From Chloroflexota bacterium (lineage in GTDB: Bacteria > Chloroflexota > UBA6077 > FW602-bin22), in contig SCUE01000031.1 of assembly GCA_004297775.1 (NCBI GenBank), positions 1 through 64,000 on the forward strand: a stretch of DNA of 64,000 nucleotides, read 5' to 3'. Below the pieces are notes generated by a model. The model was given only the letters and a program-made list of their open reading frames with translations, had not been told where the DNA came from and did not search any database. The translations under genes were made by a program, and so were the position numbers. Within the stretch, counting starts at the first letter, position 1. The number at the start of each line of letters is the position of its first letter. Shown here piece after piece: positions 27,315 through 36,042 of this stretch.

Positions 27315-28354
27315 CGCGCGATTTCGATCTCGCGTCGTACGACTACGACCTGCCACCGGACCTGATCGCGCAGACGCCGATCGAGCCGCGCGATGCGTCG
27401 CGCCTGATGCAGATCGATCGCGCCGCGAATGCAATCTCGCACCACTCGACACGCGACCTGCCGACGCTCTTGCGTCCCGGCGATCTCCTGGTGGTCAACC
27501 GAACGCGGGTGATTCCGGCGCGCGTCCGTGGGCATCGATTGCCCGGCGGTGGCGCAACCGAGATCCTCCTGCTTCGGCGGATCGACGATGCGGCGTGGGA
27601 AACGCTGGCGCGCCCCGGCAAGCGGTTGGCAATCGGCACGCGGGTCGGATTCGGCGATCGCGAGGTGTACGCCGAAATCGTCGATCGGACGCCGGCCGGC
27701 GGAAGGGTCGTTCGTTTCATTTGCGAGGATGGTTCACCGGTGTCTCGCGCGCGCTTCGACGACTGGATCGCGCGCGTCGGCGAGACGCCGCTGCCCCCGT
27801 ACATTCGCGAGCGGCTCGATGACCCCGAGCGGTACCAGACGGTCTTCGCGACCGACCCGGGGTCGGCGGCGGCGCCGACGGCTGGCCTGCACTTCACGCC
27901 TGAGCTTCTCTTTCGCCTGCGCGACCGCGGCATCCATATTGCGCGTGTTCGTCTGAACATCGGCCTCGACACGTTTCGTCCCGTCGAGGCCGACGATATT
28001 CGCGCGCACGCGATTCACAGCGAGGAGTTCGAGGTACCAGAGGAGACGGCGGCCGCGATCGGTCGCGCCAAGTCAGGCGGTCGGCGGGTGATCGCCGTCG
28101 GCACGACAGTCGCGCGAACGCTCGAATCGTCCCGTGGCGAGGCGGCGCGCGGCGACACGCGCCTCTTCATCTACCCCGGGCATCAGTTCGCAGTCATCGA
28201 CGCGTTGATCACGAACTTTCACATGCCGAAGTCGTCGCTCCTGATGCTCGCGAGCGCGTTCGCCGGACGGGAGCTGATCGGGCGAGCCTACGCGACTGCG
28301 ATCGCCGAGCAGTATCGGTTCTTCAGCTTCGGCGACGCGATGCTGATCGAGTGA
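27311..28354 (+). CDS. queA: tRNA preQ1(34) S-adenosylmethionine ribosyltransferase-isomerase
   Basis: This 347-aa enzyme makes epoxyqueuosine at tRNA position 34. Canonical motifs are YDYDLPPDLIAQTP at the start, GDLLVVNRTRVIPAR, APTAGLHFTPELL and LITNFHMPKSSLLMLA. Length is standard. The ATG overlaps the murJ stop. A hairpin repeat (28364) ten bases after the stop may end the transcript. Confidence 0.97.
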   Translation: MTRDFDLASYDYDLPPDLIAQTPIEPRDASRLMQIDRAANAISHHSTRDLPTLLRPGDLLVVNRTRVIPARVRGHRLPGGGATEILLLRRIDDAAWETLARPGKRLAIGTRVGFGDREVYAEIVDRTPAGGRVVRFICEDGSPVSRARFDDWIARVGETPLPPYIRERLDDPERYQTVFATDPGSAAAPTAGLHFTPELLFRLRDRGIHIARVRLNIGLDTFRPVEADDIRAHAIHSEEFEVPEETAAAIGRAKSGGRRVIAVGTTVARTLESSRGEAARGDTRLFIYPGHQFAVIDALITNFHMPKSSLLMLASAFAGRELIGRAYATAIAEQYRFFSFGDAMLIE

Positions 28355-28363
28355 TGGAGATGT

Positions 28364-28404
28364 GACGCCCTCACCCCAACCCTCTCCCAGAGGGAGAGGG
28401 GACG
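28364..28404. repeat. Palindromic intergenic repeat, copy 4 (possible bidirectional terminator)
   Basis: GACGCCCTCACCCCAA followed by CCCTCTCCC/AGAGGGAGAGGGG, the cleanest stem of the family. It sits between convergent queA and the aldehyde dehydrogenase gene. Confidence 0.75.
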
Positions 28405-28472
28405 AAGAGAACAGCGGACGGTGGCACCGATCGGGCGCGTCTTACCGCGCAGTGAGTGAGGACCTTCCCCGA

Positions 28473-29975
28473 CTAGAAGCCGTGGTGGCCGGCGACGTCC
28501 GGCGTGTCGAACCACCGCGTGATGACGACCTTCTTCTCGGTGAAGAAATCGACCGCGTCCCGACCCTGGCCGTGGAGCGTACCGAAGAACGATCCCTTGG
28601 CGCCCGAGAACGGGAAGAATGCCATCGGCGCGGCGACGCCGACGTTGATGCCGATGTTGCCGGTCGGCACGCGGTAGCGAAACTCGCGTGCCGCCGCGCC
28701 CGACTCGGTGAAGATCGACGCCGCGTTGCCGTATGGCGAAGCCTCGATCAGCGCGATCGCGTCGCGAAGCGAGTCGACGTGGATGACCGACAGGACCGGG
28801 CCGAAGATCTCATCTCGAGCGAGCTCCATGTCCGGCCTCACGTTCTCGAAGATCGTCGGCCCGACGAAGCAACCCGGCCCGGCGGCCGCTGGCACGGTTC
28901 GGCCATCGACGCTCAGCGTGGCGCCGGCCGCGATGCCGCGCTCGATGTAGCCGGTGATCCGGCTCTTCGCCCGCGCGGAAATGACCGGTCCCATCTCGCT
29001 GGTCGGCTCGATGCCGTCGCCGACGCGCAGGGCGCGGACCGCTTCGCGGAGCGGCGGCATGACGCGTTCCCGGGCGCGACCGACCGTCATGAGAATTGAG
29101 TTCGCCAGGCAGCGCTGCCCAGCCGCGCCGAAGGCCGATCCAATGATGTTCTGAACGGTCTTCTCGACGTTCGCGTCTGGCATGACGACGAGGACGTTCT
29201 TGGCGCCGCCCTGCGCCTGAACGCGCTTGCCGCGTTCGGCGCCGCGCGTGTAGACAGCCTGCGCGACCGCCGACGAACCGACGAACGAGATGCCGCGCAC
29301 CAACGGATGGTCGATCAGCGCCTCGACCGTCTCTCGCCCGCCGTTGACGACATTGAAGACGCCGGGTGGCAATCCGATGTCGTCGACCAGTTCAGCCACG
29401 AATCGCATCGAAAGTGGAACCTGTTCGGATGGCTTGACGATGTAGGTGTTGCCGCAGGCGACCGCATAGGGCCAGAACCAGAACGGCACCATCGCCGGAA
29501 AGTTGAAGGGGCAGATCGCGGCGAACACTCCGAGCGGCTGGCGAATGACTTCCTCGTCGATGCCGGTTGCGGCACCGTCTTCGAGGCCGTATCCCATCAT
29601 CATGGTCGGAATGCCGGCGGCCGTCTCGACGTTCTCGATCGCGCGGCGAACCTCGCCGCGCGCGTCCTCCAGAGTCTTGCCGTGCTCGCGCGTGATGGTC
29701 CGAGCCAGTTCGTCATAGCGGCGTTCCATCCGCTCCTTCAGCACAAACATGTACCGCGCACGAATGACCGGGGCCGTGTTCCGCCAGGCTGGAAAGGCAG
29801 CGTGCGCTCGCTCGACGGCGCGACCGACTCCGACCGCGCTGGCCAGCGAGACACGTGTCAACGTCTCACCGGTGGCCGGATTGACGATTGGGAGGTCGCC
29901 GGCCGCGTCGAGATCGACCCATTCGCCACCAACGTAGTGACGCGGCGCGGTCACCTTCCCTGTGTTCTCGGACAT
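28473..29975 (-). CDS. mmsA: CoA-acylating aldehyde dehydrogenase, methylmalonate-semialdehyde type
   Basis: This 500-aa ALDH resembles methylmalonate-semialdehyde dehydrogenase, which makes propionyl- or acetyl-CoA in valine or inositol breakdown. Family segments are PLGVFAAICPFNFPAMVPFW, QAQGGAKNVLVVMPDAN and SAFGAAGQRCLAN with the catalytic Cys, and DEIFGPVLSVI. The ATG at 29975 (MSENTGK) was chosen because the protein body starts there with a typical HYVGGEWV segment. An SDR gene lies just upstream on the same strand. The gene symbol is by family, and the in-vivo substrate is unproven. Confidence 0.88.
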   Translation of the reverse strand: MSENTGKVTAPRHYVGGEWVDLDAAGDLPIVNPATGETLTRVSLASAVGVGRAVERAHAAFPAWRNTAPVIRARYMFVLKERMERRYDELARTITREHGKTLEDARGEVRRAIENVETAAGIPTMMMGYGLEDGAATGIDEEVIRQPLGVFAAICPFNFPAMVPFWFWPYAVACGNTYIVKPSEQVPLSMRFVAELVDDIGLPPGVFNVVNGGRETVEALIDHPLVRGISFVGSSAVAQAVYTRGAERGKRVQAQGGAKNVLVVMPDANVEKTVQNIIGSAFGAAGQRCLANSILMTVGRARERVMPPLREAVRALRVGDGIEPTSEMGPVISARAKSRITGYIERGIAAGATLSVDGRTVPAAAGPGCFVGPTIFENVRPDMELARDEIFGPVLSVIHVDSLRDAIALIEASPYGNAASIFTESGAAAREFRYRVPTGNIGINVGVAAPMAFFPFSGAKGSFFGTLHGQGRDAVDFFTEKKVVITRWFDTPDVAGHHGF

Positions 29976-30019
29976 CGTCGCTTCTCCCTCGCCTTTCGGC
30001 AGCTCGCCTCGACGCCGCG

Positions 30020-30814
30020 TCAGATCGCCAGCCAGCCGCCGTCCACGACCACGGTCGTTCCGGTGACGAGGCTGGATGCGTCCGAGGCCAGGAACAGGGC
30101 GACGCCTTTGAAGTCCTCCGGTTCGCCAAGCCGCTTGACCACCGAACGCTCGATCACGCGTTGCTGCGCGGCGATCGCGGTCGGATCCTGTGACTTCCAC
30201 CAGCCGTCGCGAAGACCGGTCCGCGTGAAGGTCGGTGCGATCGCATTCACCTGGATGTTATGTGGCGCAAGCTCGACCGCCAGTGAACGCGTGAGATTGA
30301 CGACGCCGGCTTTGGCCGACGCGTAGGCGCGAGCCATGCCGCCATCTTGCGACGCGACGAAGCCGATGATCGACGCGGTCGAGATGATCTTGCCGGAGCC
30401 GCGCGGGATCATGATCTTCGCCGCCTCGCGGGCGGTCAAGAACACACTCGTCAGATCGAGGTCGATCACGCGCTGCCACGTCGCCCGTGTCGCCTCGATC
30501 AGCGGCTCGCGTTTCTCGGCGATTCCGGCGTTCGCGAAGACGATGTCGAGGCGCCCGAATTCGGTCGCGACGCGCGCGGTCATATCGACGATCAGTTTCT
30601 CGTCGCCGACATCAACGTGGATCGCGATGGCGCGCCGCCCGAGCGAGCGAATGTACGCGACAGTTTCTTCGGCCGCGGCCACGTTCAGATCGGCGCAAGC
30701 GACATCGGCGCCGGCCTCCGCGATCGCCTCGGCGTAGGCGCGACCGAGACCGGATCCGGCGCCGGTGATGAGGCCAACGCGGCCGTCAAGACGGAAGAGA
30801 TCTGGTGCGCGCAC
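30020..30814 (-). CDS. Short-chain dehydrogenase/reductase (SDR)
   Basis: This 264-aa classical SDR has the cofactor motif TGAGSGLG, the NAG motif (FANAGIAE), the catalytic Ser in STASIIG and the YxxxK motif (YASAK). ACADLN after beta-2 suggests NAD preference through the Asp. It ends with TGTTVVVDGGW. The GTG at 30814 was chosen because it directly follows a TATAAT box by six bases, which suggests a leaderless message. Probably co-transcribed with the downstream mmsA-like gene. Substrate unknown. Confidence 0.9.
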   Translation of the reverse strand: MRAPDLFRLDGRVGLITGAGSGLGRAYAEAIAEAGADVACADLNVAAAEETVAYIRSLGRRAIAIHVDVGDEKLIVDMTARVATEFGRLDIVFANAGIAEKREPLIEATRATWQRVIDLDLTSVFLTAREAAKIMIPRGSGKIISTASIIGFVASQDGGMARAYASAKAGVVNLTRSLAVELAPHNIQVNAIAPTFTRTGLRDGWWKSQDPTAIAAQQRVIERSVVKRLGEPEDFKGVALFLASDASSLVTGTTVVVDGGWLAI

Positions 30815-30820
30815 GACACG

Positions 30821-30826
30821 ATTATA
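30821..30826 (-). promoter_or_regulatory. -10 box abutting the SDR start codon
   Basis: A perfect TATAAT on the minus strand is followed by six bases and then the GTG. Transcription would begin at about the start codon. No clear -35 is seen. Confidence 0.5.
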
Positions 30827-30867
30827 CGGTTGCGCATTCGGCGCGGCCTGGCGTTTCGCCGCGCCAT

Positions 30868-30896
30868 TTGACCATAAGAAGGGGCGCCAGTAGAGT
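30868..30896 (+). promoter_or_regulatory. Promoter for the lytic transglycosylase gene
   Basis: TTGACC (30868-30873), a 17-bp spacer, then TAGAGT (30891-30896). The ATG follows six bases later at 30903, so the transcript should be leaderless. Confidence 0.6.
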
Positions 30897-30902
30897 CGGG
30901 CT

Positions 30903-32924
30903 ATGTGGCGCGCCGCGGTCGTAATCGCGATTGCGTTTTCCGCGTGCGGGCGTGGGGACTCTGGACGGACGGCGTCCGATGCGGGCACCGTACCGGCGCG
31001 CGAGACGCCGACCGCGGCTGCTTCGTCTGGTCCGAACGCGCCCCGGATTGACCCGACGCGTGTGTCGATTGTCGAGCGGGCGACGACGACGGGCGCGGCA
31101 ACTCCGACACAAGCGAGCGCGCCAACGTCGTCGCCGGCCACCCGCGCGTCAACGCCGACCGATCGGGCCTCGACCGCTTTCCTCGAACTCGAACGGGCGC
31201 TCGATCGCGGCGACCTTGCCGGGGCGACCCTGGCCCTTGGTCAGCCCCTCCCGCCCGAACTGGCCGATCTCGCGGCGCTGCGCCGCGCGGAGATCGCGAT
31301 CGCGCGCGACGACAACGAAACGGCTCGGGCTCGACTGAGGTCCGATGACCTGATGAAATCAGGCAATCGCGTGATCTTGATCCGCGCGGCTGAAGCCGCC
31401 GAAGCCGTTGGCTCTTGGGATCGTGCGTCAGCGTTCTGGTCGCGGGCAACGGATCTGCCGACCTGGCGCGCCGAGAAGCGCCGGACTGGCCAGCGCGCCG
31501 CGATCGCGTTGGCGAAGTCAGGCGCCTCGGCGAAGGCCGTCCAGGCGCTCGCCGCAATTGGAACTGTCGATCGGCGCGATCCAGCGGTCGGCCGGTTTCT
31601 GGCCGACGTGCGCGGTGATGGACAGTTGGACGGCTATCACCGCGCTTTGGCCGCTCAGATGATGGGCGCGCTCGATGACGCGCGCTCCCTCCTGCGCGCG
31701 TTCCTGGCCGGGTCTCCCGGTGGCGCGTCGGCTGACGCGGCGACGGTGCTCATGCGCCGACTCTCGGCAGGGACGCCGGCGCCGACGACCTGGGATGAGG
31801 CAGTCAAGGCGAACACGGCTGAGGCGTACGCCGCGTTTCGGCAGTCCGAGCCGCGAAACCCGCGGGCAATCGAGGCGGCATTCCGTGAAGGGCTTGCCCT
31901 GTTTCGACGGGGTGATGTTCGCCTCGCCCGCGATCGTTGGCGGGAGGCGGCCAACGCCGATGCCGCCAGCCGGGCTCGATTTCTCTACTGGATGGCTCGG
32001 AGCAGTGAGGCGATCGGTGATGTGGATGGTGCGCGGGCGAGTCTCGTCGACGCGGGTCGGCAGACTCCAACGACGTACTACGTGGCGCGAGCGCAGGATC
32101 GCCTGGCCGGGCAGATGAACTGGCCCGACGGCGGAGCGCGAATTCCGTCCGCCTTGATCGGTCCGACCGAAATCGAGGAGACGCGGCGCTGGATCGACTC
32201 CTGGTATCGAGGTGCGCCGCCGTCAGCCGACACGGCGATCGCTCGCGCGTCGCGGTTCCTGGATGCTGACATCCGCCTCATTGCCGGCGCGGAGCTGGAC
32301 GCCGCGATCGAATCAACGGAGGACCCGCGATCCATCCTGGCGGCCGGTCTCCTGGCATCCGAACGCAACCTTCCGCACTCTGCCGCCCGCGCCGGAATCC
32401 GGCTTGCTCGGCTGTCGCCCGCGCGGGTCCCGCTCGATTCTCCGCGCGCCGTTACGCGGCTGGCGTACCCGATCGCGTTCGACGGAGCCGTCGGCGAAGA
32501 AGCCTTCCGCAACGACCTCGGCCCGCTCCTACTCCTTGCCATGATCCGGCAGGAGAGCCTGTTCGACCCTCGCGCGGTCTCCATGAGCGACGCGCGCGGC
32601 CTGACCCAGGTGATTCCCTCGACCGGCGTCGAGATTGCGCGTTCGTTGAATCGCGGCGGATTCACGGCCGATGACCTGTACGACGTGTCGACGAGTATCG
32701 CCTTCGGCGCGCGCTACATCGCGGTGCAGCGTCGCGCGTTCGGTGAGGACGTGTTTCGGGCCCTGGCGGCGTACAACGCCGGTGGAGGCGCCGTCCGGCG
32801 GTGGGGCGATCCGACGACCGACCCCGATCTGTTCGTCGAATCGATCCCCGTCGACGAGACAAAGACCTACGTGCAGCAGATCTACCTGCACCATTTCGCG
32901 TACCGACGGTTGGCCGCCGGATAG
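30903..32924 (+). CDS. Soluble lytic murein transglycosylase-like lipoprotein
   Basis: A 673-aa exported lipoprotein. The short signal MWRAAVVIAIAFSAC ends in a lipobox Cys, then a Thr/Ala-rich linker to about residue 95. A long helical tetratricopeptide-like superhelix fills the middle. The C-terminal SLT domain has the catalytic Glu in RQESLFDPRAVS, then GLTQVIPST, then ALAAYNAGGGAVRRW. It cleaves peptidoglycan to anhydro-muropeptides at the cell surface. Layout matches Slt70-type proteins. Confidence 0.92.
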   Translation: MWRAAVVIAIAFSACGRGDSGRTASDAGTVPARETPTAAASSGPNAPRIDPTRVSIVERATTTGAATPTQASAPTSSPATRASTPTDRASTAFLELERALDRGDLAGATLALGQPLPPELADLAALRRAEIAIARDDNETARARLRSDDLMKSGNRVILIRAAEAAEAVGSWDRASAFWSRATDLPTWRAEKRRTGQRAAIALAKSGASAKAVQALAAIGTVDRRDPAVGRFLADVRGDGQLDGYHRALAAQMMGALDDARSLLRAFLAGSPGGASADAATVLMRRLSAGTPAPTTWDEAVKANTAEAYAAFRQSEPRNPRAIEAAFREGLALFRRGDVRLARDRWREAANADAASRARFLYWMARSSEAIGDVDGARASLVDAGRQTPTTYYVARAQDRLAGQMNWPDGGARIPSALIGPTEIEETRRWIDSWYRGAPPSADTAIARASRFLDADIRLIAGAELDAAIESTEDPRSILAAGLLASERNLPHSAARAGIRLARLSPARVPLDSPRAVTRLAYPIAFDGAVGEEAFRNDLGPLLLLAMIRQESLFDPRAVSMSDARGLTQVIPSTGVEIARSLNRGGFTADDLYDVSTSIAFGARYIAVQRRAFGEDVFRALAAYNAGGGAVRRWGDPTTDPDLFVESIPVDETKTYVQQIYLHHFAYRRLAAG

Positions 32925-32971
32925 CGTTTCCCCGGACGCCCGGATCGCATCGGGACGCCTACCATTTTCCA

Positions 32972-34375
32972 GTGGAACGTGGGCGTGCCGATCGGGCCAA
33001 ACGCAATGTTGCGCTCACGTCCGTTGGCGCGGCGATCTTCCTGACCGGTATCAAGCTGGCGGTTGGCGTTGGCAGTGGCTCGCTCGGACTGCTGGCCGAA
33101 GCGGCCCAGTCCGGGGTGGACTTCGTGGCCGCGACATTGACGTTTCTGGCGATCCGCATCTCGTCGCGCGAGGCCGATGCCACGCATCAGTTCGGACACG
33201 CGCGCTTCGAGAACGTCTCGGCACTGTTCCAGACCGGTCTGCTTCTGGCCACCTGCGCCTGGATCGCGTGGCAGGCGGTCAGTCGCCTCGTTTCGGGTGG
33301 GCATCACGTCGATCCGTCGATCTGGACGTTCGCGGTGCTGGTCCTGTCGATCACGGTCGACTGGTGGCGATCGCGCGCGCTATCGCGCGCGGCGCGAGCT
33401 CACGGCAGCCAGGCACTCGAGGCGGACGCACTGCACTTCTCGGCCGACATCTGGTCCTCGTTGGTCGTGCTGGTGGGACTGGCACTCGTCTGGCTGGGCG
33501 ATCGGCTCGGCACGGCCCCGATCCTTGCCTCGGCCGATTCACTGGCCGCGTTGGTGGTGGCCGCGATCGTCGCGGTGGTGACGGCGCGTCTCGGCTGGTC
33601 GGCGGTTCAGGCACTGGTTGATGCCGCGCCGGCGGGATTGAGCGAGGAGGTTGCCGACATCGCACGATCGATCCCCGGCGTGGAGAATGTGTCTCGCGTG
33701 CGGGCACGTCGACTCGGCGCCTGGGCGTTTTTTGATCTCCACATCGCGGCGCCCCGTACGATCGCCTTCACGCAAGCCCACGCGGTTGCCGACCAGGTCG
33801 AGGACGCAATCAAGGCCCGATTCGGCGACGCCGACATCGTGGTCCACGTCGAGCCCGCGCCGTCGCCGCGCGAGACCACAACCGATCGTGTTCACCTCGC
33901 GGCCCGGCAGCGCGGCTTGCGAGTACACGACGTGCGGGTCCGCGAGATCGCGGAGGGGATCGAGGTCGATCTCCACGTCGAACTCGATCCAGCGCTGCCG
34001 CTGGCCCGCGCCCACGCTATCGCGTCTGAACTCGAGGATGCGATTCGTGCCGTCGATCGGGACGTTCACGCGGTCAACACGCATCTCGAAGCGCCAATCC
34101 CGGGCGTTCAGGCCCGAATCGACATAACGTATGAGCGGCCTGAGTTCGTGGAGGTCGTCCGCGCAATCGCCGATAGAGTCGTCGGCGCGGGTGCGACGCA
34201 CAGTATTCGCGTGTTCGTGTCGGGCGCGGAGCGCGATGTCGTGCTGCATGTGGCGCTGGATTCGACCATCGGCGTCGAAGACGCGCACCTGATCTCGGCG
34301 CGGATCGAGCGCGCTCTGCGGGCCGAGGTGCCGCTGGTCGGATCAATCCTGATCCACGCGGAACCGGAGGCGTGA
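32972..34375 (+). CDS. Cation diffusion facilitator transporter with three C-terminal dimerisation-like repeats
   Basis: A 467-aa CDF protein from the GTG at 32972. The six-helix membrane domain covers about 1-215. By alignment with YiiP, transport site A reads QSGVD in helix 2 and HFSAD in helix 5, so a Gln takes the place of the usual Asp or His. HQFGHARFENVSALFQTG is the family signature. The cytosolic part is about 250 residues, against about 90 in typical CDFs, and divides into three related ferredoxin-like units beginning near SEEVADIARSIPGV, DRVHLAARQRGLRV and EFVEVVRAIADRVV. It is coupled by GTGA overlap to the ABC permease gene. Confidence 0.88.
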   Translation: MERGRADRAKRNVALTSVGAAIFLTGIKLAVGVGSGSLGLLAEAAQSGVDFVAATLTFLAIRISSREADATHQFGHARFENVSALFQTGLLLATCAWIAWQAVSRLVSGGHHVDPSIWTFAVLVLSITVDWWRSRALSRAARAHGSQALEADALHFSADIWSSLVVLVGLALVWLGDRLGTAPILASADSLAALVVAAIVAVVTARLGWSAVQALVDAAPAGLSEEVADIARSIPGVENVSRVRARRLGAWAFFDLHIAAPRTIAFTQAHAVADQVEDAIKARFGDADIVVHVEPAPSPRETTTDRVHLAARQRGLRVHDVRVREIAEGIEVDLHVELDPALPLARAHAIASELEDAIRAVDRDVHAVNTHLEAPIPGVQARIDITYERPEFVEVVRAIADRVVGAGATHSIRVFVSGAERDVVLHVALDSTIGVEDAHLISARIERALRAEVPLVGSILIHAEPEA

Positions 34376-35235
34376 CCCGCGCCACGGACCGACGGATCGG
34401 TCTTCTGTTCGTCGCGCCAGCGGTGATCGGCCTGGTGGCATTCGTCGGCATTCCGGCGGCGGCGACGGCCGTGCTGTCGCTCTTCCAGTGGGACGTTCTG
34501 ACGCCGCCGCGATACCTCGGGCTGGCGAACTACTCGCGATTGCTCACCGATAGTGAATTCGGTCAGGTGATGCGGACGACCCTCGTTTTCGTTGGCGCGA
34601 CGGTCGTCCCCGGCGTTGCGCTCGCGCTCGCCCTGGGCATGGCCGTGGTCGGACCGGAACCGATTCCACGCGTCGCGCGCGTTGCGCTGCTGGTGCCCGT
34701 GTGCGCCTCGTCAATTGGCGTCAGTCTGATCTGGCGAACGGTCCTAAATACGGATTTTGGACCCCTGAACGCGATGCTGTCCGTCGTTGGGATATCGGCG
34801 ATTCCATGGCTTTCCGACGGCTTCTGGTCGATGGTCGCGATGGCCGGAGTCGCGATCTGGAAGGGGATTGGGTACGACGTCGCCATCGTCGTCGCGGGTC
34901 TGCGTCTGATGCCGTCACACGTCTTCGAAGCGGCCGCGCTCGACGGTGCTTCGGCGTGGCAGCGGGTACGGCACGTTGCCTTGCCGCTGATGACGCCGAC
35001 GATCGTGTTTCTGACCGTGATCGGGATGGTGCGCAGCGCGCATTCGTTCGACATCGCGTTCGCCCTGACTGGCGGCGGTCCGGCTCGGGCCACGACGACC
35101 GCGCCGCTGCTCATCTACCAGCGCGCGTTCCAGTTCTTTGACATGGGGTACGCGGCGGCGATGGCCTGGGTCCTGCTGCTGGCGATCGCGCTCGTACTGA
35201 TCGCCCGACCTCGATCGGTCGCGCTGGACCTGTGA
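34372..35235 (+). CDS. ABC sugar transporter permease, MalF/UgpA type
   Basis: A 287-aa membrane permease with six or so helices. The EAA loop reads EAAALDGASAWQRVRHVALPLMTP, which couples to an ATPase. It starts at a GTG overlapping the CDF stop (GTGA), with GGAGG just upstream. It pairs with the next permease. No binding protein or ATPase gene is adjacent. Substrate unknown, probably a carbohydrate by family. Confidence 0.9.
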   Translation: MTRATDRRIGLLFVAPAVIGLVAFVGIPAAATAVLSLFQWDVLTPPRYLGLANYSRLLTDSEFGQVMRTTLVFVGATVVPGVALALALGMAVVGPEPIPRVARVALLVPVCASSIGVSLIWRTVLNTDFGPLNAMLSVVGISAIPWLSDGFWSMVAMAGVAIWKGIGYDVAIVVAGLRLMPSHVFEAAALDGASAWQRVRHVALPLMTPTIVFLTVIGMVRSAHSFDIAFALTGGGPARATTTAPLLIYQRAFQFFDMGYAAAMAWVLLLAIALVLIARPRSVALDL

Positions 35236-36035
35236 AGCGCGCCGCGTCCGTCGCCGCGATGGTTGGCGGCGTGCTCGCGGTCGCGCCATTCGTCTGGATG
35301 GCGCTGGCGAGCGTATCGCGGCAGGAGGACCTGCTGGCGTTCCCGCCACGTGTGTTCACGCTCGAACCTCGTTGGTCGAACTACACGGAGATCGGGAAGT
35401 ACCTGCCGGTTGGCACGCTCGCCGCGAACTCCGCCTTCGTCGCGGTCGCGATCACAGCGATCGAGGTGTCGGTCGGCGCCATCGCGGCCTTCGCATTCGC
35501 CCGCCTGCGCTTCCCGGCGCGCGAAACGATCTTCCGCCTCTTCGTCGTGACGCTGCTTCTACCCGGGCAGGTCACGATCATTCCGAACTTCGTGCTGTTG
35601 CGATTGTTCGGCTGGTTGGACTCATACGTCGGCTTGATCGTGCCGCCGGCGTTCGCGGCGTTTGCCGTCTTCTACCTGCGCCAGCAGTTTCTGTCGATGC
35701 CGGCGGATATCGAGTCGGCGGCGCGGGCCGACGGCTGCGGCTGGTTTGGCGTCCTGGCTCGGATTACCGTGCCAATCCACGCGCCGGCCATCGCGACGAT
35801 CGCCGTACTGACGTTCATTGCCCAGTGGAATGCGTTCCTCTGGCCGCTCATCATCGCTCGATCGGAGTCGCTCTGGACGATCACGATTGGGCTCCGGCAT
35901 CTCGTCGATATCGTGGGGACTCGCTACGAGATTCTCATGGCGGCGACATCCATCGCGGCGCTCCCGCCGATCGCGCTGTACCTCGTTGCTCGTCGGTTCA
36001 TCGGCACCGATATCACGTCGAGCGCTCTGAGATAA
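35232..36035 (+). CDS. ABC sugar transporter permease, MalG/UgpE type
   Basis: A 267-aa partner permease with EAA loop ESAARADGCGWFGVLARITVP and a family ending (ALYLVARRFIGTDITSSALR). It starts at a GTG overlapping the previous stop. With the previous gene it forms the membrane channel of a sugar importer; the solute-binding protein and ATPase must be encoded elsewhere. Confidence 0.9.
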   Translation: MKRAASVAAMVGGVLAVAPFVWMALASVSRQEDLLAFPPRVFTLEPRWSNYTEIGKYLPVGTLAANSAFVAVAITAIEVSVGAIAAFAFARLRFPARETIFRLFVVTLLLPGQVTIIPNFVLLRLFGWLDSYVGLIVPPAFAAFAVFYLRQQFLSMPADIESAARADGCGWFGVLARITVPIHAPAIATIAVLTFIAQWNAFLWPLIIARSESLWTITIGLRHLVDIVGTRYEILMAATSIAALPPIALYLVARRFIGTDITSSALR

Positions 36036-36042
36036 TTCGGCG

